DNA of 16,443 nucleotides. It comes from JAHFOW01 sp964370795. GTDB taxonomy: Bacteria > Planctomycetota > Brocadiia > Brocadiales > Brocadiaceae. The first letter of the stretch is position 1, and each line of letters starts with the position of its first letter. Location of the stretch: assembly GCA_964370795.1 (NCBI GenBank), contig CAYJME010000057.1, positions 1 to 16,443 of the forward strand. The letters are read 5' to 3'. The notes under the pieces are model-generated. The model was given only the letters and a program-made list of their open reading frames with translations, did not search any database and was not told the DNA's origin. This document shows positions 7,956-14,535 of the stretch, piece after piece. Position numbers and translations under genes: made by a program.

Positions 7956-7984
7956 AGTATATAAAACTGTGGTAAACCCGTCAA
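7956..7984 (-). promoter_or_regulatory. Putative promoter of the DHS-like gene
   Basis: The minus strand reads TTGACG (7979-7984), a 17-nt spacer, then TATACT (7956-7961), five of six matches in each box. The predicted start near 7949 gives a leader of about 89 nt. The gene is therefore probably transcribed independently of the glycosyltransferase upstream. Confidence 0.6.
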
Positions 7985-8026
7985 CTGAAAAAGGATATTA
8001 TTTCCTGAATTACCCGATGTTTCTTA

Positions 8027-9058
8027 TTATAAATTACTGCATTTTAGCTCACGTATTACATCGTCAATTGCTATATATTCAAGACATATTTGCACTTCAC
8101 AATTTCTCCTTTTCGCTGGTGCACAAGCGCTACAAGGCGCCTTTTTATAAAAAATCCTTACCGAATCTCCACGTGGTCCCCATACGTCGGGGTCTGTCGG
8201 GCCAAAGATAGCCACAGTTTTTATTCCTAAAGCAGCCGCCATGTGGGTAACGCCAGAATCATTTCCAATAAAAAGAGTACAACGTTTTATTAATGCGGCA
8301 AGTTTGGGCAAGGGAAGTTGATCTGCAAAGATAAAATTACCCCCTGCTTTTACTTTTAACTCGTTGACAATGTGATAGTCTGCCGGCCCTGAAATAACGA
8401 GTATTTCGGCGTCCGTTTCCCTGTTGAACCACCCTATCAACGCTACATATCGTTCTACGGGCCAGCACTTTTGGCGGCCTCCACTCCCAGGGTGAATGGC
8501 AATTAATGTTTTTTTAGAACCAATAATTTTTTCACATAAAAAGTTATCGGCGAAAAATACGTCTTCTTCATTCAGGAAAATTTTTGGCGTCTTAGAAAAA
8601 GAAGGTATGCCTATTAAATCGAGAAAATGTAAGAAATGATCAATAATATGAATGGATTTCCCGGAAGATGGAAATGGGTCGTACTGAATAACATATCCTG
8701 CCCCGGTAGCCTTAAGATTATTTGTTAGAATTTGCGCTTGATCTGGAACAAACAAAATAATTACATCTTTTTTCCCAAATCTTTTTAATAATGAGGGAGA
8801 AATATGGGTATTTTGTGTGAAAAGCGCCGCAACATCAACATGATCAAATCTGCTCACAGAATCCGCATAAAAACTTCCCTTTATAATTTCTAAAAAATGC
8901 GCAGAACCCATAATTTCAATATGGGCATCAGGGAAATATTCACGAATAGCCAGCATCGTTGGTAGGGTAACAATCCCATCGCCAAGGGCGCCGGGGCGAA
9001 TAATTAAGACATGCTTTATTGGAGGCTCAAAAAGAGGTGAATACGTCGTATTGGTCAA
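8027..9058 (-). CDS. Glycosyltransferase family 9 (heptosyltransferase-like)
   Basis: GT9 enzymes transfer heptose or related sugars from a nucleotide donor to lipopolysaccharide core or other glycans at the inner face of the membrane. The 343-residue protein has the N-terminal signature LIIRPGALGDGIVTLP (18-33) with the putative base Asp27, the central AIHPGSGG...KCWPVERY (187-204) that opens the nucleotide-sugar domain, and the donor-binding GNDSGVTHMAAALGIKTVAIFGPTDP (265-290). The Cys-rich tail (CSACAPAKRRNCEVQIC) is common in this family. The open frame starts at TTG 9058 with no Shine-Dalgarno sequence. An in-frame stop lies seven codons upstream and there is no in-frame ATG before the conserved core, so the start is uncertain. 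The true start may be another non-ATG codon closer to residue 14. A palindromic REP-like element abuts the start. Confidence 0.87.
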   Translation of the reverse strand: MTNTTYSPLFEPPIKHVLIIRPGALGDGIVTLPTMLAIREYFPDAHIEIMGSAHFLEIIKGSFYADSVSRFDHVDVAALFTQNTHISPSLLKRFGKKDVIILFVPDQAQILTNNLKATGAGYVIQYDPFPSSGKSIHIIDHFLHFLDLIGIPSFSKTPKIFLNEEDVFFADNFLCEKIIGSKKTLIAIHPGSGGRQKCWPVERYVALIGWFNRETDAEILVISGPADYHIVNELKVKAGGNFIFADQLPLPKLAALIKRCTLFIGNDSGVTHMAAALGIKTVAIFGPTDPDVWGPRGDSVRIFYKKAPCSACAPAKRRNCEVQICLEYIAIDDVIRELKCSNL

Positions 9059-9063
9059 CGTTG

Positions 9064-9107
9064 GTAGTCGCAGGCATTAGCCTGTGCAGACTGAAATCTG
9101 AGGCTAC
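9064..9107. repeat. REP-like palindromic element with GTAG/CTAC ends
   Basis: The 44-bp block begins GTAG (9064-9067) and ends CTAC (9104-9107). Inside, CAGGC (9071-9075) pairs with GCCTG (9080-9084) around ATTA, and CAGA (9087-9090) pairs with TCTG (9097-9100) around CTGAAA. An alternative helix TAGCCT (9078-9083) with AGGCTA (9101-9106) excludes the first one. GTAG followed by a GC-rich palindrome is the signature of REP elements mobilised by RAYT (TnpA_REP) enzymes. No other identical copy is in this window, so genome-wide copy number is untested. Confidence 0.5.
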
Positions 9108-9229
9108 GAATTATTCCAAAAAACCATTTATGTAAAATAAAAATTCCCATGCAATTTAATTACAAGACAAGAAAATAAGATTTCCTACTTCCGCGAAAAT
9201 GTTTCTGCTTTTTATACGACCAAAGTCCT

Positions 9230-9553
9230 TTAATCAACCCCATCTTTCTTCTTTTTAATCATCTCGGTAACCTTTTCAAAGAATTTAGGATCACCGTCTG
9301 TTGCTGCACGTTTTTTAGCCTCTGCCTGTATCTTCTTAACATCCAGAATGTGTCCCATACACTCTTCCGCTGATTTACACCACTCAACACAGGTAGGTAC
9401 TTTATCCTTAAAAATTGTTATTCCACACTTATGGCAATCGGTCTTTTCTTCATCGCTCCACATTTCTACAATTACGCCACAATTATGACATTTTCGCTCT
9501 ATCGGAACAGGAGTTGTATTTCGTATACTACCTGGACATCTTACTTTACCCAT
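9230..9553 (-). CDS. Small cysteine-rich zinc-ribbon protein, function unknown
   Basis: This 107-residue protein starts at ATG 9553 behind AAGGAG with 7 nt spacing. Cys22-x2-Cys25 and Cys40-x2-Cys43 form a clear zinc ribbon. Cys6 and a second cluster, Cys55, Cys59 and Cys65 (CVEWCKSAEECMG), could bind another metal or an Fe-S cluster. The C-terminal 40 residues are charged and probably helical. Short proteins of this layout (CPG near the start, zinc ribbon, CxxxCxxxxxCxG) occur in anaerobes and are often labelled 'phosphohydrolase' without an HD domain being present; here too no catalytic domain is visible. It lies downstream of the metal-uptake operon but has its own promoter. No specific function can be given. 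Confidence 0.8.
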   Translation of the reverse strand: MGKVRCPGSIRNTTPVPIERKCHNCGVIVEMWSDEEKTDCHKCGITIFKDKVPTCVEWCKSAEECMGHILDVKKIQAEAKKRAATDGDPKFFEKVTEMIKKKKDGVD

Positions 9554-9612
9554 AAATAATCTCCTTAAACAATCTAAAAGGTATCTGTATTTCTACTGTG
9601 ATTATAAACAGA

Positions 9613-9641
9613 ATTTTAAGCCAATTTGTTTCTCAGGTCAA
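9613..9641 (-). promoter_or_regulatory. Putative promoter of the zinc-ribbon gene
   Basis: The minus strand reads TTGACC (9636-9641), a 17-nt spacer and TAAAAT (9613-9618), five of six in each box. The predicted start is near 9606, with a leader of about 52 nt before a strong ribosome-binding site. Confidence 0.6.
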
Positions 9642-9728
9642 GCATTTTTGCAGGTAATGCCTTGTTTAAAGATAAAGAGAAAACACAAGAAATACAACCT
9701 TCGCTTATCGTGCATTATCCATTTTAAT

Positions 9729-10046
9729 TCACATTTTATCGCGTTTCCTTTTTAACATATATCCAACAAAAACCGTTGTCCCAAAGACAACAAACACGCC
9801 GATAATGCTAGCATACTGCCTCGACCCAATTTTACTCTTTATGCCAGACATGCTATATTCTGGCATGGGGGCATTCAGCAATGGCTTAGAGTCATCTTTT
9901 TTCAGAAAACCCATGGTCTGTGATACTTTTTCCAGCCCATCGGGGTTTTTTGAGGTAAATGGCACAATCAGGAAGACAAGCCCTACAATAAGAGATAAAC
10001 CAAATAGTATAAACACTACCATACTTTGCTTCTTTGCCACCTTCAT
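9729..10046 (-). CDS. PDGLE-domain protein (CbiN-like partner of CbiM)
   Basis: The 105-residue membrane protein has two predicted transmembrane segments (about 8-30 and 78-98) joined by an extracytoplasmic loop. The loop begins NPDGLEKV (34-41), the defining motif of the PDGLE/CbiN-like family. CbiN-like proteins pair with CbiM as the substrate-capturing part of energy-coupling-factor (ECF) transporters for cobalt or nickel. It lies 44 bp downstream of cbiM on the same strand, which supports that role. The basic C-terminus (KRKRDK) fits an inside orientation. It is the last gene of the operon. The ATPase (CbiO) and transmembrane coupling protein (CbiQ) are missing from this window. Confidence 0.85.
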   Translation of the reverse strand: MKVAKKQSMVVFILFGLSLIVGLVFLIVPFTSKNPDGLEKVSQTMGFLKKDDSKPLLNAPMPEYSMSGIKSKIGSRQYASIIGVFVVFGTTVFVGYMLKRKRDKM

Positions 10047-10090
10047 ATATAATACATTCCTTTTTAAGATGTTTACTATGCCTACTGCCT

Positions 10091-10726
10091 TTATATCTTC
10101 TGTAAATTGAGCAAGTCAGGCCTTACCCTTAGAAGTAAACTGAGCGTTGCAATAGTAATAAACCCTTCTCCAATACCAATAAGCGCATGAATACCAGACA
10201 TGGCTGATATCCCGATCTTTAAAGGTATGGTACCGGAAATACCTAATTCAATCGCACAACAGAGCGCCGACAATACAAGAGAACACCATCCTGAAGCAAA
10301 ACCGCTGATAAAGACGCCTTTTCTTCCCTTGATAAGAAATTGAAGAGCAACGTTTATGTAATATCCAAAAAATCCGCCCACGATACCCATATTAAAGATA
10401 TTCGCTCCCAGCGCTGTTATTCCTCCATCCTGAAAGATAAGACATTGAACAGCCAGTACTGTAGTCATGATAAGAACAGACGCCCACGGCCCAAGGAGGA
10501 TAGCAATAAGCGTTGCGCCCATAAAATGACCGCTCGTTCCACCTCCGACGGGAAAATTAAACATCTGCGCGGCAAAGACAAAGGCCGCCATGACACCCAA
10601 TAGCGGAATGTGTTTTTCTGATATTTTCTTATTGGCCTTTCGAATAGCAATACTAATAAATACACCAGAAATACAACCCATTCCTATCCACGTTTTCGTA
10701 TCAAGAAACCCATCGGGGATATGCAT
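10091..10726 (-). CDS. cbiM: Cobalt/nickel ECF transporter S component CbiM
   Basis: CbiM is the integral membrane component that captures Co(II) or Ni(II). The mature N-terminus MHIPDGFL is intact; His2 and the free N-terminus are metal ligands in the family. His67, in the GGGTSGHFMGATL motif, matches the third metal-binding position known from NikM/CbiM structures. The protein has 211 residues and about six or seven hydrophobic segments, the usual size for CbiM without a fused C-terminal domain. It lies 40 bp downstream of feoB and upstream of the PDGLE gene, so it belongs to a three-gene metal-uptake operon. Cobalt versus nickel cannot be decided from sequence. Both are plausible needs in anammox metabolism: cobalt for cobalamin, nickel for the acetyl-CoA pathway enzyme. 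Confidence 0.92.
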   Translation of the reverse strand: MHIPDGFLDTKTWIGMGCISGVFISIAIRKANKKISEKHIPLLGVMAAFVFAAQMFNFPVGGGTSGHFMGATLIAILLGPWASVLIMTTVLAVQCLIFQDGGITALGANIFNMGIVGGFFGYYINVALQFLIKGRKGVFISGFASGWCSLVLSALCCAIELGISGTIPLKIGISAMSGIHALIGIGEGFITIATLSLLLRVRPDLLNLQKI

Positions 10727-10766
10727 TTAACAATCGCCTTTCATATATATTGTCAAGAAAACACTT

Positions 10767-13034
10767 TTAAAATTGCTGTAAAATAATTCTTAAAATACCG
10801 CCGATAAGAATAGAATAAGGCAGGATAAATGCAAACATGAGGAATGCGTTCTTTGCGCCCTGTTCCTTAATCATCACAAAGAAGTTTGCAAGGCAGGGGA
10901 TAAAGAGAGTAATCACCGTTAATGCAACCAGGAGTTGCTTGGGATCAATACCGGCGCTCCCGCTCGTTTCCTCAAGCGCCCTGAAGATACTTACCGCGCC
11001 GTAATCCCTTCTTAAAAAACCTAAAATAAAACCCTTCGTCGTTTCTACCGGCAACCCTAAAAAATTCTTAATAATTGGAGCGCCCATTCGTTCTATAAAT
11101 GACAGAGCGCCCAGTTTTGTTGCTATAAACAATATCAGGGTGCCCAGCATAAACAACGGTACCGCCTCTTTTAAAAACCAGTGGACCCGATACAATGTCT
11201 TGATAAAAATATTCGAGAGTTTTGGCATGCGAAATGGCGGAATCTCCATCAAGAAATCTGAAGGAGCCCCCGGTAATACCAGAGAAGATAAATAACCAAC
11301 AAGTAGGAGTTGCGTGCAAATTACAAAGACATAGATAGCAAAATATGTCCCGCCTACCTTCCCAAGTACGCTTGCTATCACCCCTAATTGAGCCGAACAC
11401 GGAATGGCCAGCGCCAGGAGCAAGGTAGCAATTATCCGTTCCTTTCTTGTGTTCAGGATACGGGCAGTCAGGGTTGCCATGGTATCGCACCCCAATCCCA
11501 ACACCATGGGAAGAATGGCCTTTCCGTTCAGCCCAATACATTTAAACACCTTATCCACCATAACAGCCAGGCGAGGAAGATAGCCACTGTCCTCTAAAAT
11601 ACCAAACGCCAGAAAGAAAAATCCCACGATAGGGAAAACTATGGCTATTGCATACGTGAGCCCAACCTGTACTAACCCTGATTGGTCATTCAAAAATAAT
11701 TCAAAGATAATGTTATCCTTCTGTATCACCTTCTGGGCGAGTAATCCTATGTAATAATTAATCCCCTGAAAATTCACATGGGTGATAGGATATACCTTTT
11801 TGATAAATGGAATATACGCATAGATACCAAAACCCCCGGAAGGCACCAGGGAATTTCCAAATACCTTATGCTCAAAAAATTCCACACACGTCCCTGCCCC
11901 AAACTCCCCCACAAGTTTATAAACAATCCATAAAACAATAACCAGGAGCGGAAAGGCAGCAACAGGATGCATGGTGATACGCCCTAAGGTCTCTGAGACC
12001 GTACTCCTTGATTTATATTCACTCAAAAACAGATACGTTGAAAAACACGCTAATGACACGCCGCCCGCTGCAAGAGGCAAGACGGCATTCCCTATATCAT
12101 TTTGCAAGACCCTTAATGAGATCATGGACATTACGAGCACCATGAGCTCATATCCGATGAAAAATGTTGCTAATGGCACAAGGAAATAAAAGAATACCCC
12201 TCTTACAAACGGATGAGTCGTTCCCGCCTTCGTTCTTGCCATAGATACCTTTTGCACCAGCGTATCCACGAAATTCGCCCGTTTAATATTGATTACATAA
12301 CTTAAGGGATTCCCAAAATGCTTCTGAATATCGTCCCGAATACGTCTAACCTCGTTGAATGTGTCGTTGGGAAATTTTTCATGTAAATGTTCCTCAAGGG
12401 CTTCGTCACTGGATAAAAGCATAATTGCCAATGCACGCTTATATACCGGCGTAACTCCTTGCAAGATGGCCTCAATTTTTGATATACCTTCTTCAATAAA
12501 ATTTCCATAGTCAATATGGAGATTCGGTACCTTGGCATTGGGTATGGAATTCATCAAGGCGCTGATACCCACCCTGTGTGTAGCTATAGTTTTTATGATG
12601 GGAACATTTATAATATCCTGCAAGGTGCTTACATCAACATTCATCCCTCTATCGAGAAGTTCATCCCACATATTTAATACAAGAACCATGGGTAAACCCA
12701 TCTCTGCAAGCTGCGTGGTAATGAGTAAACCACGGCGCAAATTCTTCGCATCCGCTACCTGGACAACGTGTTTTTTGTATTCTTCCAGGAGCATGTCCCG
12801 TGCAACACGTTCATCCTCAGAAAGCGGAATAAGACTATTAGCGCCGGGTGTATCAACAATCTCAACCCCACCACCTACTCCTTTGCAAACACCACGTGAA
12901 ACCTCAATCGTCGTGCCAGGATAATTTGAGACCGTTACGTACTTTCCCGTTAACAAACCGAATAGTACGCTTTTCCCGACATTGGGATTTCCCACAAGAG
13001 CGACTTTATATGTATCTGTGCCATCTTTATGCAT
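10767..13034 (-). CDS. feoB: Ferrous iron transporter FeoB
   Basis: FeoB imports Fe(II) across the inner membrane through a GTPase-gated channel. The 755-residue protein has an N-terminal G domain: G1 GNPNVGKS (15-22), YPGTT (38-42) for G2, DTPG (61-64) for G3 and NMWD (121-124) for G4. A helical GDI region follows, then a membrane domain with repeated Gate motifs. The core reads GLGCDTMATLTARIL instead of the common GCNVPA-type sequence. My recollection is that some Geobacter FeoB proteins have this GLGCxTMA form, so it is probably a subfamily and not a defect. The start at ATG 13034 places the G domain at the very N-terminus, as expected. No feoA is present on either side, unlike most feo operons. 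It is the first gene of feoB-cbiM-PDGLE. Substrate Fe(II) is by homology; the neighbours suggest a wider divalent-metal operon. Confidence 0.94.
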   Translation of the reverse strand: MHKDGTDTYKVALVGNPNVGKSVLFGLLTGKYVTVSNYPGTTIEVSRGVCKGVGGGVEIVDTPGANSLIPLSEDERVARDMLLEEYKKHVVQVADAKNLRRGLLITTQLAEMGLPMVLVLNMWDELLDRGMNVDVSTLQDIINVPIIKTIATHRVGISALMNSIPNAKVPNLHIDYGNFIEEGISKIEAILQGVTPVYKRALAIMLLSSDEALEEHLHEKFPNDTFNEVRRIRDDIQKHFGNPLSYVINIKRANFVDTLVQKVSMARTKAGTTHPFVRGVFFYFLVPLATFFIGYELMVLVMSMISLRVLQNDIGNAVLPLAAGGVSLACFSTYLFLSEYKSRSTVSETLGRITMHPVAAFPLLVIVLWIVYKLVGEFGAGTCVEFFEHKVFGNSLVPSGGFGIYAYIPFIKKVYPITHVNFQGINYYIGLLAQKVIQKDNIIFELFLNDQSGLVQVGLTYAIAIVFPIVGFFFLAFGILEDSGYLPRLAVMVDKVFKCIGLNGKAILPMVLGLGCDTMATLTARILNTRKERIIATLLLALAIPCSAQLGVIASVLGKVGGTYFAIYVFVICTQLLLVGYLSSLVLPGAPSDFLMEIPPFRMPKLSNIFIKTLYRVHWFLKEAVPLFMLGTLILFIATKLGALSFIERMGAPIIKNFLGLPVETTKGFILGFLRRDYGAVSIFRALEETSGSAGIDPKQLLVALTVITLFIPCLANFFVMIKEQGAKNAFLMFAFILPYSILIGGILRIILQQF

Positions 13035-13095
13035 GTATCTAAACCTTGCTCTAAAATATTACAAAACGATTCATTAGGCCTTACGGCGACTTTTT

Positions 13096-13124
13096 ATTGT
13101 AGCGCAGATCCTTGTGGTCGGCAA
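13096..13124 (-). promoter_or_regulatory. Putative feoB promoter
   Basis: The minus strand reads TTGCCG (13119-13124), a 17-nt spacer and TACAAT (13096-13101), with a predicted start near 13089 and a leader of about 55 nt. The promoter lies within the left end of the 95-bp inverted-repeat element. I see no convincing Fur box; the short palindrome TGAGTCTCA at 13235-13243, farther upstream, is the only operator-like word and is not diagnostic. Confidence 0.5.
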
Positions 13125-13193
13125 TAAACCCTTTAAACTGTTTAAGCCGTTTAATCTGTACAAACGGTTATAGGGATAAACCACCAGCGCTAC
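13099..13193. repeat. 95-bp inverted-repeat element with GTAGCGC/GCGCTAC ends
   Basis: Perfect 7-bp terminal inverted repeats GTAGCGC (13099-13105) and GCGCTAC (13187-13193) enclose nested pairings. GTGGT (13114-13118) can pair with ACCAC (13180-13184), CCCT with AGGG further in, and CCGTTT (13147-13152) with AAACGG (13162-13167) around a 9-nt loop. The GTAG...CTAC ends match the REP-like element at 9064-9107, so this may be a paired REP (BIME-like) or a miniature inverted-repeat element. It has no coding capacity and supplies the feoB promoter. Confidence 0.5.
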
Positions 13194-13259
13194 GATTTGT
13201 ATTGAAATGCCTATACATTAAATTTTGCTGATACTGAGTCTCACTAAAACAATATAATG

Positions 13260-13299
13260 GTTTTCCTGTATAAGTCAATCTATTTCTTAACAGGAAAAC
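13260..13299. repeat. Long inverted repeat next to the left island junction
   Basis: GTTTTCCTGT (13260-13269) and ACAGGAAAAC (13290-13299) are perfect complements. The stem extends inward through TAAG/CTTA with a one-base bulge, giving 14 pairs and an 11-nt loop. It lies 25 bp outside the 61-bp repeat, on the host side. Neither strand has a proper T-run after it, so a terminator call is uncertain; it may be the old terminator region of tRNA-Gln or a protein-binding site. Confidence 0.45.
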
Positions 13300-13324
13300 A
13301 GAAATGCATCTAACGCATGAAACA

Positions 13325-13385
13325 CTTGATTTAATTGGCTGGGGAACTAGGATTCGAACCTAGATTAAATGATCCAGAGTCATTT
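13325..13385 (-). repeat. Left 61-bp direct repeat: 3' part of tRNA-Gln (attL-like)
   Basis: This is a base-for-base copy of 15928-15988. It contains the anticodon arm (anticodon CTG), T arm, 3' acceptor strand and CCA (13336-13338) of tRNA-Gln, plus 11 bp beyond the 3' end. The D arm and 5' acceptor strand are missing, replaced by T-rich sequence from 13386, so it is a non-functional tRNA fragment. Weaker similarity continues about 25-30 bp further out (GAAA.AGAAATG...GAAAC). Confidence 0.9.
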
Positions 13386-13406
13386 TTATGCTTTTTTAAC
13401 ACTTTT

Positions 13407-13541
13407 TTATAACCGATTGATATTGTGTTTGTTATAACCGTAACATTTTATCACAGAATAAGATACAATACAATTTTAATTCTGGCAATTCCGTTTGAGT
13501 CCGTTGGATTCCGTTGGAGTTGACTACAATTTGACTACAGT
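13407..13541. repeat. Clustered short direct repeats near left junction
   Basis: Three tandem 10-bp units, CCGTTTGAGT, CCGTTGGATT and CCGTTGGAGT, fill 13491-13520. They are followed at once by two TTGACTACA units (13520-13528 and 13531-13539). TTATAACCG occurs at 13407-13415 and 13432-13440, and its core recurs inverted at 13165-13172 outside the island. Such arrays beside an att core resemble arm-type integrase or excisionase binding sites. Confidence 0.5.
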
Positions 13542-13548
13542 CTAAACT
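13520..13548 (+). promoter_or_regulatory. Putative promoter of the rightward island operon
   Basis: TTGACT (13520-13525), a 17-nt spacer and TAAACT (13543-13548) sit 25 bp before the first rightward gene. The promoter overlaps the TTGACTACA repeats, so a protein bound to them would control transcription. Confidence 0.4.
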
Positions 13549-13572
13549 TTTTGGAAAGGAGGTGTAAAAGGT

Positions 13573-13794
13573 ATGATTATAAAAAGGACTATAAAAATAG
13601 GTGAGGAACGTTTTTTGGAATATATCAATGACGACATGGGAATTCGGATAAAACAAATTCCCCTTGACGAAACTGAATATAAACACAAAACTGCTGAAGT
13701 ACTGATTGAAGGTCATATGAGAGAAAATCCAGGCGTTACCTATGGTGAAGCATTCTCAAAGGTTTCAGCAAAGTATCCAGAATTTTTTATTTAG
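13573..13794 (+). CDS. Small protein of unknown function (phage-like C-terminus)
   Basis: The 73-residue protein starts at ATG 13573 behind a very strong AAAGGAGGTG with about 9 nt spacing, so it is very likely translated. I do not recognise a named family. The N-terminal half is mixed beta/charged (IKRTIKIGEERFLEYINDDMGIRIKQIP). The C-terminal half, ENPGVTYGEAFSKVSAKYPEFF (51-72), resembles a short helix-turn motif (NPxxxYxEAxxxVxxxxPEL) seen at the ends of some phage head or scaffolding proteins. It is followed 11 bp later by the coiled-coil gene in the same direction. Location inside the tRNA-bounded island supports a mobile-element origin. Confidence 0.65.
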   Translation: MIIKRTIKIGEERFLEYINDDMGIRIKQIPLDETEYKHKTAEVLIEGHMRENPGVTYGEAFSKVSAKYPEFFI

Positions 13795-13805
13795 GAGTCT
13801 AACAC

Positions 13806-14339
13806 ATGGTAAAACAAATAACGGACAAGGAAATTGAAGAAGTTAAAACGTATAAGAAGCTAAAAAAACAATTGATCACTGAGCAAAAGAAGCTGTCTGA
13901 TACAGAGGGTGATGTTGATAAGAAAGATGCTATTGAACGCTTTGTTAGAGATGAAATTACCCAGGCAGAACTGGATAGCATAAGGAAGAAATCGCTTGCA
14001 GCGTCAAAGGAATATAACGATATACTGGAACTTATTGAATTTAGCGAAGATGTCATTGCAAAACAACGAAGCGTTATATTAAAAATTGAGCAAGAAATGA
14101 AGGCTATTGCTTCCGATATATGGGATAAGATAGCTGGGATATGCCAGGATGAATTTGAGAAGGCGGTTGGTGATACTGCAAGCTTCTTATGGGTTGCCAT
14201 GAGAAGCGCGGGGCGTTATGTTCCTATGTTGTACCCGAATGATTTGCCGGAAAGATTCAGGGCGATAGCAGCGCCGGATTCAAAGGAATGCGAGACGCTC
14301 AAGACAAGGCTCTGGAATGAGTTTGTTGGAGCGGATTAA
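13806..14339 (+). CDS. Coiled-coil protein of unknown function
   Basis: The 177-residue protein starts at ATG 13806 behind AGGAG (about 8 nt spacing). Residues 1-105 are rich in Lys, Glu, Ile and Leu in heptad-like order and should form a long, interrupted coiled coil. Residues 110-177 are more globular, with Trp129 and Trp171 and the motif RSAGRYVPMLYPNDLPERFRA. No enzymatic motif, signal peptide or membrane segment is seen. It is the second gene of a two-gene rightward operon, and a large inverted repeat that could end transcription follows 11 bp after the stop. I do not recognise the family; a phage-derived structural or accessory protein is a guess only. Confidence 0.65.
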   Translation: MVKQITDKEIEEVKTYKKLKKQLITEQKKLSDTEGDVDKKDAIERFVRDEITQAELDSIRKKSLAASKEYNDILELIEFSEDVIAKQRSVILKIEQEMKAIASDIWDKIAGICQDEFEKAVGDTASFLWVAMRSAGRYVPMLYPNDLPERFRAIAAPDSKECETLKTRLWNEFVGAD

Positions 14340-14350
14340 AGATTATTCAG

Positions 14351-14431
14351 TAAGGGCTTGTGATAGCAGAAAACGTTTAGTGCCTCATCTTCTTAAACGG
14401 CCTCCTCCTGAAATGCTATTGCAGGCCCTTA
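14351..14431. repeat. 81-bp inverted repeat with inner hairpin (possible terminator)
   Basis: TAAGGGCTTGTGATAGCA (14351-14368) and TGCTATTGCAGGCCCTTA (14414-14431) match as complements at 15 of 18 positions. Inside, CGTTTA (14374-14379) pairs perfectly with TAAACG (14394-14399). It begins 11 bp after the coiled-coil gene and is followed by TATTTTGC, so it may end transcription. The size and nested pairing also fit a miniature inverted-repeat element. Confidence 0.5.
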
Positions 14432-14535
14432 TATTTTGCAGGATGGAAGGCCGGCTTCTCCCCTTCATACCGGAGCCGCTATAAGCGGGCCCGCCGCAGG
14501 CAACGCCGAAATTTTCCTGCTGTCATCATTTATGA
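14432..14535. other. GC-rich non-coding patch inside the island
   Basis: This short stretch is much richer in G and C than its surroundings. It holds the hairpin CCGCT-ATA-AGCGG (14476-14488) overlapping the perfect palindrome GCGGGCCCGC (14485-14494). It lies between the convergent rightward operon and relE-type gene. The composition suggests foreign sequence, perhaps a piece of another repeat. Confidence 0.35.

Noticed and set aside
11068..11541. A 157-codon minus-strand frame inside feoB
   Set aside because: It overlaps feoB in another frame and has no conserved features; feoB itself is intact and full length.
12532..12924. A 130-codon plus-strand frame over the FeoB G domain
   Set aside because: The opposite strand encodes all four GTPase motifs in order, so this is a shadow.
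13235..13243. TGAGTCTCA as a Fur or DtxR operator for feoB
   Set aside because: It does not match either consensus, and it lies about 145 bp upstream of the predicted start.
13035..13320. A cobalamin or other metal riboswitch upstream of the feoB-cbiM operon
   Set aside because: I looked for a B12-box-like conserved stretch or multi-arm structure; only the GTAG-ended inverted repeat is present, and the predicted leader is just 55 nt.
13336..13385. A second tRNA-Gln gene
   Set aside because: The D arm and 5' acceptor strand are absent, so it cannot fold as a tRNA; it is a repeat copy of the 3' part.
13799..14200. A serine/phenylalanine-rich minus-strand frame of 133 codons
   Set aside because: Its composition is the typical mirror of a Lys/Glu-rich coiled-coil gene on the plus strand, which has a good ribosome-binding site.
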